The notes below the pieces were generated by a model. It saw only the letters and a list, made by a program, of their open reading frames with translations. It was not told where the DNA came from and searched no databases. Position numbers and translations under genes: made by a program. From positions 1 through 44,844 of the forward strand of contig JAFGQI010000162.1 in assembly GCA_016935755.1 (NCBI GenBank): a stretch of 44,844 nt of DNA. Direction: 5' to 3'. Position 1 is the first letter of the stretch, and every line of letters starts with the position of its first letter. The stretch comes from Anaerolineales bacterium (GTDB lineage: Bacteria > Chloroflexota > Anaerolineae > Anaerolineales > UBA4823). This document shows, one piece after another, positions 32,947 to 41,213 of the stretch.

Positions 32947-33891
32947 TCAATTCTGGCGAGTCGCCTCCATCGCTTCGTATTTAATCGCATCCTGGGTGGC
33001 TTTGTAAATCGGCGCCAGCAGCAGCATGGGATCGAAATGATTGTACAGGCCGCTCGTGCGCCACAAAATGTAATACTGCCTTTCTTCGGCAGTGACCCCG
33101 GTAACAAATGCTTTCATCACCGGGAACTGTCCACCAGCGGGGCCAAGCCGGGTTTCAAAATGGAGATGCGGGGCGTCGGTGTTTCCCGTCGCTCCTACCT
33201 GCCCCAACTGCTGACAGCCCACCACCTCCTGGCCCAGGCTCACCAGCGGTGTTTTCAGCAAATGCACATAAGCCAGGTAGAGCGATTGTCCCAGCGGGAT
33301 TTTCAGCCTCTCGATGATCTCTTCCGGCAGCGATTCGCGCTGCGTCTCGACGATCACAAAATTGCCATACGGGAATGAGTCAGCCACAGCAGAAGCGACC
33401 CGTCCCGGCAGGACGGACTGCACCGTCACCCCCTCGATCGAGCCGACCACGCCGGGCATATGGTAATAAGAGAAATCCACCCCCTCATGCCGTTCATCTG
33501 AGCCTGGGGGAGGCGGGCGATAGGGATCGGAAATATAGCGCGTCAGCAGATCCAGCGGGATGGTCGCCACCGGTGTGCACAGGGAGAAAGGGGTAATTTC
33601 GCTGGGCGGCGGGCTGGGTGATATTGTGGCGGTGGGGTCGGGCGAGGGGGTGCTGGTCGGGGGAGGGTTGTCCGTAGGGACGGTCGTCGCGCTTGGCCGG
33701 GTCGGTTCCGAGGCAGCCGTGCGATGCAGAATCGCCATCAAAGCCGGGGTGGTTGCGGGAGTGGAGGATGCGATCTCCGGCGAAGGAGTGATGATACTTC
33801 CCGCTTGCACCGGCCCTCCACAGCCCGCCAGCATCAGGGATAGAATAACCAGCAGAATACCGATAAAACCCATGCGGAAAAGCCTCTCCAT
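32947..33891 (-). CDS. M23-family peptidase-like lipoprotein
   Basis: The 314-residue protein has a lipobox (LMLAGC, C24), a Pro/Thr/Ser-rich stalk (about residues 32-100) and an M23 (LytM/lysostaphin-like) domain. H135-x3-D139 (HEGVD), H210 and H242-x-H244 (HLHFE) form the zinc site, so it is probably active. M23 enzymes cut peptide cross-links in peptidoglycan; this one would act outside the membrane. ATG 33891 is the likely start, with another in-frame ATG at 33915. The envelope operon at 39-44.5 kb holds further wall-related genes. Confidence 0.85.
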   Translation of the reverse strand: MERLFRMGFIGILLVILSLMLAGCGGPVQAGSIITPSPEIASSTPATTPALMAILHRTAASEPTRPSATTVPTDNPPPTSTPSPDPTATISPSPPPSEITPFSLCTPVATIPLDLLTRYISDPYRPPPPGSDERHEGVDFSYYHMPGVVGSIEGVTVQSVLPGRVASAVADSFPYGNFVIVETQRESLPEEIIERLKIPLGQSLYLAYVHLLKTPLVSLGQEVVGCQQLGQVGATGNTDAPHLHFETRLGPAGGQFPVMKAFVTGVTAEERQYYILWRTSGLYNHFDPMLLLAPIYKATQDAIKYEAMEATRQN

Positions 33892-33952
33892 CTCAGCCAG
33901 GGCTGCCAGGAGCATTTCCCAATCTCAAAAACCAGCTGACAATCCAACAGGC

Positions 33953-33970
33953 GATATAATTCATTATATC
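33953..33970. promoter_or_regulatory. Palindromic divergent -10 region
   Basis: GATATAAT-TC-ATTATATC is a perfect inverted repeat. It puts TATAAT on the plus strand (33955-33960, towards the PP-loop gene) and on the minus strand (33968-33963, towards the M23 gene). Another plus-strand TATAAT is at 33990-33995. Confidence 0.5.
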
Positions 33971-34037
33971 TTATGCGGAGGTTGCAGGGTATAATTTTCA
34001 CTGAGACTTTAGTACCAACCAACCCAACAAAAGTGAT

Positions 34038-35204
34038 ATGCAGAAAATCCACCTCTGGCCCAAAGAAATCAGCGAGCAGGATGGTCTGGTCACCGCCAGC
34101 GCAGTTATTGAAATGCCGGGTGGTGAGCGACAGGAGCTGTGGTACCGCCTGCCTGCCGAGCACCGCCACGCGCTGACCAGCTCCTGCGATCCTTATGTCC
34201 TGGCCTGCCTGTTCATCGCCATGCGCTGCCCGGCAGACCTGATCATCCACGGTCAGGCTTCCCCTTCCCTGCTGCGCAACCTGGTGGAGTTCCAGCAAGC
34301 CTGGGCGCTGTGGAAGCCGAATCGCTACACCTGCATCGAAACCATACCCGACAGCGAACAGGAACAGCCCCGGCTGAACACCGATGCGGCCATAGCCGCC
34401 TTTTCCGGCGGAGTGGACTCCTGCTTTACGGTCTATCGTCACGTCACAGGGCAGTATGGCAGGTGGAAGCGCAATGTCCAGGCAGGCGTGTTCATCCACG
34501 GGTTCGATATATCTCTGCGAATTAAGGAAGATTACGAGCGCGCCGCTGCGAAAGCTCGCCTCATGCTGGACAGCCTGGGGCTGAAAATGATCCCTGTAGC
34601 TACCAATGCAAAAAAGCTGGGGGCAGATTTGATTGACGAACATGGCGCTTTTCTGGCCGCGGCCCTATCTATGTTCTCAGGAGCATATACCAGCGGGCTG
34701 ATCAGCAGCAGCATCCCCTATCATATGCTGGCGCTCCCCTGGGGCACCAATCCCCTCACCGATCCGCTGCTTTCCAGCCAGAGCTTCCAGGTGGTGCATG
34801 ACGGCTGTTCCCACTACAAAATCGACAAGATTAAAGCCATTTCTGGCTGGCCTGAAGCCATGCAGAATCTGCGCGTCTGCCTGGTGGGGGAGTTCAAGGA
34901 TCGCAACTGCTGCCGCTGTGAGAAATGCGCCCGCACGATGATTTTCTTCCGCGCCCTGGGGCTGCCTCGGCCTCCAGCTTTCGAACAGGATATCAGCGAC
35001 CAGCAGCTCCGAAAAATGGTGTGCTTTCATCGTGAAACGATCGATCAATATAAGGTCGCGCTGGAGACGGCGCGCCAGAATGGGATCACAGCTTCCTGGA
35101 CAGGCGCGCTCAGGCAGATGATCTATCTCAATGAAATGCGTGTACGCCTCAAGAAACACCCCCTGCTGTGGAAAGCGGGGCGAAAATTACTGCGTGGTTT
35201 TTAA
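34038..35204 (+). CDS. PP-loop (adenine alpha-hydrolase) ATPase with C-terminal Cys cluster
   Basis: The 388-residue cytoplasmic protein has the P-loop AAFSGGVDSCFTVYRH (residues about 116-131; SGGxDS), typical of PP-loop ATPases such as QueC, TilS, asparagine and GMP synthases. FIHGFDISL (about 154-162) is a nucleotide-binding strand. The Cys cluster NCCRCEKCARTM (about 292-303) recalls the zinc site of QueC. The enzyme should adenylate a carboxyl or carbonyl. The N-terminal 100 residues (DLIIHGQASPSLLRNLVEFQQAW...) are of a conserved but unnamed type. It stands alone next to an M23 lipoprotein and a GNAT gene, so its pathway is open. It overlaps the GNAT gene tail by 18 bases (convergent). 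Confidence 0.78.
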   Translation: MQKIHLWPKEISEQDGLVTASAVIEMPGGERQELWYRLPAEHRHALTSSCDPYVLACLFIAMRCPADLIIHGQASPSLLRNLVEFQQAWALWKPNRYTCIETIPDSEQEQPRLNTDAAIAAFSGGVDSCFTVYRHVTGQYGRWKRNVQAGVFIHGFDISLRIKEDYERAAAKARLMLDSLGLKMIPVATNAKKLGADLIDEHGAFLAAALSMFSGAYTSGLISSSIPYHMLALPWGTNPLTDPLLSSQSFQVVHDGCSHYKIDKIKAISGWPEAMQNLRVCLVGEFKDRNCCRCEKCARTMIFFRALGLPRPPAFEQDISDQQLRKMVCFHRETIDQYKVALETARQNGITASWTGALRQMIYLNEMRVRLKKHPLLWKAGRKLLRGF

Positions 35205-35798
35205 TTCCAGAATTTCTTCCAGGCGCTGCTCCAGTCGTTTTTTGACGGCCGGCCATTCGCTGTCGATGATGCTGTAGAAAACCGAATCCCGGATCACCCC
35301 ATCCGGCAGAATCATGTGTTTGCGGAAGACGCCCTCCTTGACCGCGCCCAACCGTTCGATCGCCCGCTGCGATTTCAAATTGCGCCCATCCGTCTTGAAC
35401 TGCACCCGGATGCAGCGGAGATGCTCAAAAGCGTGCTTCAGCAGCAGATACTTGGCCTCGGTATTGACCCCGCTGCCTTGATACGCTCTTCCATACCAGG
35501 TGCCGCCGATCTCCAGACAGTAATCTTTGCGGTTGATATTCATGTAGCGGGTGGCCCCCACAGCTTCACCCTGGCCCAGATGGATGACCGCAAAGGGCAG
35601 GTCATTGCCCTGCGCCTGGCGGCTGAGCATATCCTGCACCCAGGCGTGCAGCTGCGCGTCGGTGCGCATCTCGCCATAGAGCATAAATCGCCAGATATCC
35701 TCATCCAGGCCCACCTTGATCAGGTCCGGCAAATGGGCTTCCTGCAGCGGTTCCAGACGGATAATCCGTCCAGTCAGGGTGATCGGTTCAATATTCAT
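35187..35798 (-). CDS. GNAT acetyltransferase (RimJ/RimL type)
   Basis: The 203-residue protein has the GNAT pattern: TGRIIRLEPLQEAHLPDL (about 9-26), RYMNINRKDYCLEIGGTWYGRAYQGSGVNTEAKYLLLKHAFE (about 85-126, the acetyl-CoA loop) and NLKSQRAIERLGAVKEGVFRKH (about 138-159). RimJ/RimL-like enzymes acetylate protein N-termini or small amines; the substrate is unknown. ATG 35798 is preceded by AGGAGG. Its promoter is at 35815-35843. It is monocistronic and converges on the PP-loop gene with an 18-base overlap. Confidence 0.87.
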   Translation of the reverse strand: MNIEPITLTGRIIRLEPLQEAHLPDLIKVGLDEDIWRFMLYGEMRTDAQLHAWVQDMLSRQAQGNDLPFAVIHLGQGEAVGATRYMNINRKDYCLEIGGTWYGRAYQGSGVNTEAKYLLLKHAFEHLRCIRVQFKTDGRNLKSQRAIERLGAVKEGVFRKHMILPDGVIRDSVFYSIIDSEWPAVKKRLEQRLEEILELKTTQ

Positions 35799-35814
35799 AC
35801 GTTGCCTCCTGATA

Positions 35815-35843
35815 ATGATAATTGAAAGACCACAGAGAGACAA
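35815..35843 (-). promoter_or_regulatory. Promoter of the GNAT gene
   Basis: On the minus strand TTGTCT (35843-35838) and TATCAT (35820-35815) are 17 bases apart, about 17 bases before ATG 35798. Confidence 0.6.
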
Positions 35844-35875
35844 GGGGCTGATTTTCTAAGCAGCATGGCAAGAGG

Positions 35876-35881
35876 TATAAT
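35876..35881 (+). promoter_or_regulatory. -10 box of the topoisomerase gene
   Basis: TATAAT lies 48 bases before ATG 35930 in the divergent gap with the GNAT gene; a -35 is not clear. Confidence 0.45.
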
Positions 35882-35929
35882 ATCCTAATCTCGCACAAAA
35901 ATTCTATCAATCGTTTGGGATGAGTGAAT

Positions 35930-38900
35930 ATGGAAGTCGGCCTGGTTCATAAAATTGATATTGACCAAGAAATGCAGCAGGCATATCTGGATTATGCCAT
36001 GAGCGTGATCGTAGCCCGCGCCCTGCCCGATGCCCGCGATGGCTTAAAGCCAGTTCACCGCCGCATCTTGTATGCTATGTACGATATGGGTCTGCGCGCC
36101 GATTCTACCTATAAAAAGTCAGCCCGCATCGTCGGCGAAGTATTGGGAAAATACCATCCACATGGCGACATGGCCGTTTACGATGCTATGGCGCGCATGG
36201 CTCAGGACTTCTCCATGCGCTACCTGCTGGTAGATGGGCAGGGGAATTTTGGCAGTGTTGACGGAGATCCCCCCGCAGCCATGCGCTACACTGAAGCCCG
36301 CCTGACCCGTGCTGCTATTCATATGCTCACCGACATCGAAAAGAACACCGTGAATTATGCTGATAATTTCGATGCCACCCTGCAAGAGCCGCTGGTTCTG
36401 CCCTCTGCCATACCCAACCTATTGGTCAATGGAGCTACCGGCATCGCGGTAGGCATGGCGACCAGCATCCCACCGCACAACCTGGGCGAGATTGTCGACG
36501 CCATGCACCATATGCTGGAAAAATGGGAAAAAATGGATGATCTCAGCGTGGAAGACCTGATGCATTTTGTCCAAGGGCCCGATTTCCCCACTGGCGGCGT
36601 GATCATCCATGAAGCGGGCGAGAATAGTCTGGTCAGCGCCTACAGCACTGGCCGCGGGCGCGTCACCATCCAGGCGCGCGCCCATTTGGAAGAGATGGAA
36701 CGCGGCCGCAGCCGCGTCATTGTCACCGAGCTTCCTTATATGACCAACAAGTCATCCCTGATCGAGCGCATTGCGGAACTGGCGCGCGAGGAGAGATTGG
36801 AAGGGATTGTCGATTTGCGGGACGAATCCGACCGCCAGGGGATGCGGATCGTGATCGAATTGAGCAAGACTCGCGCCCCGGAGGATGTGCTGCGGGATCT
36901 GTACCGCCACACGCCAATGCAGAGCACATTCAGCATCAACATGCTGGCGCTGGTAGATAATGAGCCGCGCCTGCTCAGCCTCAAGCAGTCATTGAGAGTC
37001 TACCTGGAACACCGCATCGAAATTGTCCGCCGGCGCAGCGAGTATGATCTGGAACGAGCCCGCCAGCGCGCCCACATCCTCGAAGGTTATCGCGTCGCGC
37101 TGAAGAACCTGGATGAAGTCATCGATCTGATCCGTAAGGCCCCAGATGTAGAAACGGCTCGCACCCGATTGATGAAGCGTTTCAGGCTGAGCGAGATTCA
37201 GGCCCAGGCGATTCTGGATCTGCAGCTGCGCCGTCTGGCAGCCCTGGAACGCAAAAAAATCGAAGAAGAATACAAAGAAGTGCTCGCCCGCATCAAAGAA
37301 CTGGAAGCCCTGCTTCGTTCTCCCAAGAAAATGCGCCAGGTGGTCGGAGATGAGCTGGCGGCTGTCAAGGAGGCGTACGGCGACCGGCGGCGCACCCATA
37401 TCGTACAGCTGAAGGAAGGAGAACGAGTCATATCGCTGCTCGCCAGCCCCGATTTAGTGCCCGAAAAGGCAACCTGGTTGGCAGTTTCGCCCCAGGGGTT
37501 GATCTCCCGGTCGCCAGATGACCGCCTGCCGCGCCTGACCGGGAAAGATGCTCCCGCCTGGCTGATCCAGGCGACCACCCGAGATACCCTCTATCTGGTG
37601 TGCGAGCAAGGCGAAGCCGCAGCCCTGCCCATGCACGCCATTCCCGAAAGCGAAGCGCCTTCCGAAGGAATCCCGCTGGAAAAAGTGTCGGCTTTGCGTG
37701 AAGGGAATAAACTGGCTGCCTTATTTGTCATGCCGGCGCGCCCTTCCAGAGAATCCGGGGAGAACGCGCAGGACAACCGCAATATTTTAACCACTACGCG
37801 CCAGGGGATGGTGAAGAAATCGCCTGTGAGCGATCTTCCTGGCCCGTCGGCGGGTCTGTTTACCCTGGTTAAAGTCAATCCGGGTGACCAGTTGGGTTGG
37901 TTGAAGGTGACCAATGGGCAGAACGATGTGCTCTTGTTCTCTGCGCAGGGTATGGCAATCCGCTTTTCAGAAGATGAAGTTCGTCCGATGGGCCTGGTGG
38001 CTGCCGGTGTGATGGGTCTTAAATTAGCCCAGGGGGATTGGGTGGCAGGTATGGATCTGCTGCCCCAGCAGGGTGACGTCTTCGTGATCGCTTCGGACGG
38101 CAGCGCCAAACGCATCCCGACGGACCAGTTTCCACGGCAGGGACGCTATGGCCAGGGAGTGACAGGCTGGAAACTGCCCGCTAAAGTAACTGTGACGGGC
38201 ATGGTGATCGGCGCGGGCAGCCAGCGGGCGATCCTGCATCTGGAAAAGCAGTCCGCCAGGATCATCCGCCTGGATGAAGCTCCCCTGCAAACACGAATTG
38301 CGCGCGGCAAAGCCATCCAGGAATTAAAGAGCGGCGGGCAGGTGCTGCGTCTGACCCTGCCCTGGGAATCTGCTTCGGCAGGCAGATCCTCTGAGCAGGC
38401 CAAAAAAGGCAGCCGCACCCGCAAACCCACCGCCAGCCCAGCCACTGCTAAAGCGCCAGCCGCCAGAAAAACGATCAAAACCGAGACCACCCCGTCGAAA
38501 TCTGGCGCCCCCGCAGCCGCCGGGCGGTCGACCAGGGCGAAAGCTCAACCCGCCTCTGCTCCAGCAAAGTCTGTCCCCGCGCCAGCGAAACCCAGCAAGA
38601 ACCCGCCGGCAAAGCCCAAAGCCTCCCCCTCCACAGCCAGGCGCTCGACCGGGGCTAAGACCCAACCCAAATCCACTCCAGCCAGGGCCACGCCCGCGCC
38701 AGCCAAACCGAGCAAGACCGCTCCAGCCAAAGCCATACCCGCCCCGGCTAAACCAGCCAGGGCCACACCGGCTAAACCCAAGGCTGCCCCGGTGGTAAAA
38801 AAATCGGTGGCAAAAAAGCCGGTGGCGAAAAAGCAGGCCACGGCCGCGTCTGTCTCTGCTCCCGCAAAGGGGAAGGCCAAGGCCAGCCCGGCCTCCAGCG

Positions 38901-39031
38901 GGAAACCCGCAGCCGGGAAAAAGACGAGCAAGACCACCCCGGCAGCCAAGACCAGCGGGAAGAAGACCACGCCTCCCAGCGCGGCGACCCAACTGGTTTT
39001 ACCGCTGAAGAAGAAAACTACGGGGAAGTGA
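35930..39031 (+). CDS. Type IIA topoisomerase subunit A (GyrA/ParC) with histone-H1-like tail
   Basis: The 1033-residue protein begins like Gyr[30 protein letters not shown] and catalytic Y120 in [10 protein letters not shown], which forms the covalent bond to DNA. The breakage-reunion core and coiled coil run to about residue 500, then a beta-propeller CTD to about 815. The GyrA box (Q-R-R-G-G-K-G) is not found; the equivalent stretch reads [12 protein letters not shown], so gyrase versus topoisomerase IV cannot be decided. Residues about 818-1033 are a Lys/Ala/Pro/Ser/Thr tail like histone H1, with two copies of an [15 protein letters not shown] unit. The last residues include QLVLPL (1021-1026). 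GTG 35924 is in frame; ATG 35930 is preferred. It ends 14 bases inside the convergent gene. Confidence 0.9.
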   Translation: MEVGLVHKIDIDQEMQQAYLDYAMSVIVARALPDARDGLKPVHRRILYAMYDMGLRADSTYKKSARIVGEVLGKYHPHGDMAVYDAMARMAQDFSMRYLLVDGQGNFGSVDGDPPAAMRYTEARLTRAAIHMLTDIEKNTVNYADNFDATLQEPLVLPSAIPNLLVNGATGIAVGMATSIPPHNLGEIVDAMHHMLEKWEKMDDLSVEDLMHFVQGPDFPTGGVIIHEAGENSLVSAYSTGRGRVTIQARAHLEEMERGRSRVIVTELPYMTNKSSLIERIAELAREERLEGIVDLRDESDRQGMRIVIELSKTRAPEDVLRDLYRHTPMQSTFSINMLALVDNEPRLLSLKQSLRVYLEHRIEIVRRRSEYDLERARQRAHILEGYRVALKNLDEVIDLIRKAPDVETARTRLMKRFRLSEIQAQAILDLQLRRLAALERKKIEEEYKEVLARIKELEALLRSPKKMRQVVGDELAAVKEAYGDRRRTHIVQLKEGERVISLLASPDLVPEKATWLAVSPQGLISRSPDDRLPRLTGKDAPAWLIQATTRDTLYLVCEQGEAAALPMHAIPESEAPSEGIPLEKVSALREGNKLAALFVMPARPSRESGENAQDNRNILTTTRQGMVKKSPVSDLPGPSAGLFTLVKVNPGDQLGWLKVTNGQNDVLLFSAQGMAIRFSEDEVRPMGLVAAGVMGLKLAQGDWVAGMDLLPQQGDVFVIASDGSAKRIPTDQFPRQGRYGQGVTGWKLPAKVTVTGMVIGAGSQRAILHLEKQSARIIRLDEAPLQTRIARGKAIQELKSGGQVLRLTLPWESASAGRSSEQAKKGSRTRKPTASPATAKAPAARKTIKTETTPSKSGAPAAAGRSTRAKAQPASAPAKSVPAPAKPSKNPPAKPKASPSTARRSTGAKTQPKSTPARATPAPAKPSKTAPAKAIPAPAKPARATPAKPKAAPVVKKSVAKKPVAKKQATAASVSAPAKGKAKASPASSGKPAAGKKTSKTTPAAKTSGKKTTPPSAATQLVLPLKKKTTGK

Positions 39032-40124
39032 CGCTGAAATGGCTGTAATGGTAGGTGATTTTCTCACCTACCAGGCCGAAGGAGTCAGCGCCGTTTTCCA
39101 CCTGGCCGCGGCTGGAAATAGCCGACCAGGTGAAATGGCGTGTGCTGGCCTCGCCCTGCGATTCGATCAGGGTGAAGCTCGCCTCCGGCAGCACCCGGGT
39201 GAATAAATCGTTATACCACCAGCGCAGCTGATCGGTCCCCTGCAATGTGCGGGAGGACAGCACATGGACAGCATTGTCGTTATATAGAGCCAGCACACGC
39301 TCCACATCATGGCTGTTCAGAGCTGCCATGTAGCGCAGGACGATATCCAGATCGGAATCGTCGAACGGCCAGGGGAAATCGCGAATGGCATTCCAGATAT
39401 CCGGCAGATTTTTGCGGCAGTTATACCATTCCCAAAAATTGGCGGCGGTCATATTCAAATCACGCGCCGCCTGGAGAAACTCGAGCACCTCCGCCACTGT
39501 GGGCTGCCAGCCGCCCTCGATGAACGCCGCCCCGGTGGGGATGAGCGGGCGGAATGGGGTGATGGCTTCGAATTCGCGCAGGCTGCGAGCCAGCTGCTCG
39601 GCGGGGTTGTGCGCCCCAATCCAGTAGACCTGCGGCATGTTGAGATCACAGCTCTGCAAAAACTCCACCCAGGGCAGCGTGGGGTGATAGGTGGGGTAGC
39701 GGTAGGAACTCAAGGCGATGGGGAAATCTGGCAGAGCGGCGCGCAAAGCTGCCATAAAGATCAGCGCGGCCTCTTCTTTGCCCGGCTCTTTATACTGCGC
39801 CTCGGCGTCAATCACATAGCCATCCAGGCCCAGCTCGTTCAGCCGCTGGATGGCGATCTGGGCTTCCGCCTGCGGCTCGTACCCATAGACATAATGCCAA
39901 CCCCAAACAGAGATGAGACGGTCGCGCAGGGCCTGCACCAGCGGCGGCACCAGGTCAATGTCGTTGACAATATTATACGGGTAGGCGCCATCGGCGATCT
40001 TGACCAGGATGTGGCTCAAACCGGACTGCTCAGCCAGGTCTGCCACTGCCTCCACATCCCCATTTTCACACCTGGCAATCTGCCAGATGAAGAAACCTTT
40101 GCCTTTTAGTGTCAAGGATGCCAA
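39018..40124 (-). CDS. TIM-barrel glycoside-hydrolase-like protein fused to a SnoaL-like domain
   Basis: The 368-residue protein has an N-terminal barrel-like part ([35 protein letters not shown], residues about 12-46; [13 protein letters not shown], about 99-111; [17 protein letters not shown], about 162-178) resembling GH25-like or spore-cortex hydrolase folds. A C-terminal part ([26 protein letters not shown], about 265-290, to the end) resembles the SnoaL/NTF2 pocket. No signal peptide is seen. A start at TTG 40124 follows the LCP stop by one base; TTG 40115 is also possible. The catalytic residues are not certain. It is last in the envelope operon. Confidence 0.72.
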   Translation of the reverse strand: MASLTLKGKGFFIWQIARCENGDVEAVADLAEQSGLSHILVKIADGAYPYNIVNDIDLVPPLVQALRDRLISVWGWHYVYGYEPQAEAQIAIQRLNELGLDGYVIDAEAQYKEPGKEEAALIFMAALRAALPDFPIALSSYRYPTYHPTLPWVEFLQSCDLNMPQVYWIGAHNPAEQLARSLREFEAITPFRPLIPTGAAFIEGGWQPTVAEVLEFLQAARDLNMTAANFWEWYNCRKNLPDIWNAIRDFPWPFDDSDLDIVLRYMAALNSHDVERVLALYNDNAVHVLSSRTLQGTDQLRWWYNDLFTRVLPEASFTLIESQGEASTRHFTWSAISSRGQVENGADSFGLVGEKITYHYSHFSVTSP

Positions 40125-40125
40125 C

Positions 40126-41193
40126 CTATTTTAAATTTTGGGATTTCTGAATCACTTCCATCACCGCCGCCTGGTTGGGTACCAGCACCATGGCTCCGCC
40201 AGGGGTGATCCAATCGTATACCTGACCATACCCGATATAATAATGATGAATATCTCGACTCTCAGCGATCTTTGCCACCAGCGGCAGCCAGGCCAACATA
40301 TCCAGCAAGCCAATATCCGTCTTGACGCTCTCCTGGTAAAGCTGATAGAACTCCGGCGCCCGTTTGATCGCATCCATAGATAATAGTTTTTCAAAAATTG
40401 CCTGGAGCACCTCTTGCTGCCGGCGATTGCGCGCCATATCGTTGGTGGTCTTGCGTGAGCGCGCATACCAGAGCACCGTATCGGCGTCCATGTGAACCAC
40501 GCCCTTTGGAATGGTCACCCAATACCCGGCGCGGTAATCTTGAAGCGCTACCCCGACATTGACATCCAGCCCCCCCAGGCTATCCACAATCTTTTTGAAG
40601 GATGAAAAATCGATCAGCACATAATAATCTGGCGTGACGCCAAAATTGTGCTTGAATGTTTTAGAAAGCATGGGATACCCGCCGTGCGTCCAGGCGGTAT
40701 TGATCCTGTCCGTTCCCCAATTGGGAATGGTCACCCACATATCGCGCGGAAAGGAAGTCAGGTTCACTCGACCAAGCTCTGAATTCAGCGTAACCAGAAC
40801 GATGGTGTCTGTGCGAAAACCTCCCCCGTACGGGCGGCGATCGGAACCCAGCAGTAAAACATTCACCTGGCTGGGCAGCTGTGAGAGCGTCTCTTCTTCC
40901 GCGATGACTGCTGGGGTCGGCGCGAGGGTTGGCACAAGGGCGGGTGTCGGCGCTAAATCCTGGGTGATGGTCGGGATGGGTTGGTCAGTAGGCCAGTTAT
41001 AAGGGGTCGGAGGGATGGGCTGGAAAGGCGTAGGCGTGGCGGTGGCGCCAGGAACCACCAGGACATAGGTGGGGCGCAGAGAGACTGGCGTGGCTCCCGC
41101 TTCCAGCGGCAAACCGAACCCAGCAGGCATGACACATCCCAGCATCAGCAGGCATAAGATCAGAGGGAAGACTTTCCTTTGAAGCACAGGCAT
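40126..41193 (-). CDS. LytR-CpsA-Psr (LCP) family lipoprotein
   Basis: The 355-residue protein is anchored as a lipoprotein (lipobox LMLGC, C20), unlike the usual single-pass LCP proteins. After a Pro/Thr-rich stalk (residues about 35-98) comes the LCP domain: VLLLGSDRR (112-120), FRTDTIVLV (126-134), TSFPRDMWV (146-154) and DRINTAW (162-168). The Asp and Arg residues that hold the polyprenyl-phosphate ligand are present. LCP enzymes attach glycopolymers such as teichoic acids or capsule to peptidoglycan. In Chloroflexota the attached polymer is not known. It follows the LysM gene by 20 bases. Confidence 0.88.
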   Translation of the reverse strand: MPVLQRKVFPLILCLLMLGCVMPAGFGLPLEAGATPVSLRPTYVLVVPGATATPTPFQPIPPTPYNWPTDQPIPTITQDLAPTPALVPTLAPTPAVIAEEETLSQLPSQVNVLLLGSDRRPYGGGFRTDTIVLVTLNSELGRVNLTSFPRDMWVTIPNWGTDRINTAWTHGGYPMLSKTFKHNFGVTPDYYVLIDFSSFKKIVDSLGGLDVNVGVALQDYRAGYWVTIPKGVVHMDADTVLWYARSRKTTNDMARNRRQQEVLQAIFEKLLSMDAIKRAPEFYQLYQESVKTDIGLLDMLAWLPLVAKIAESRDIHHYYIGYGQVYDWITPGGAMVLVPNQAAVMEVIQKSQNLK

Positions 41194-41213
41194 TCTTTAT
41201 CCAGCGACAAGAA

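Noticed and set aside
33915..34643. Minus-strand 269-codon frame covering the PP-loop gene start
   Set aside because: The plus-strand frame has the SGGVDS motif; the minus frame lacks any recognisable motif.
38324..38992. Gly/Arg/Phe-rich minus-strand frame resembling a glycine-rich protein
   Set aside because: It is the complement of the Lys/Ala/Pro tail of the topoisomerase, so its composition is forced.
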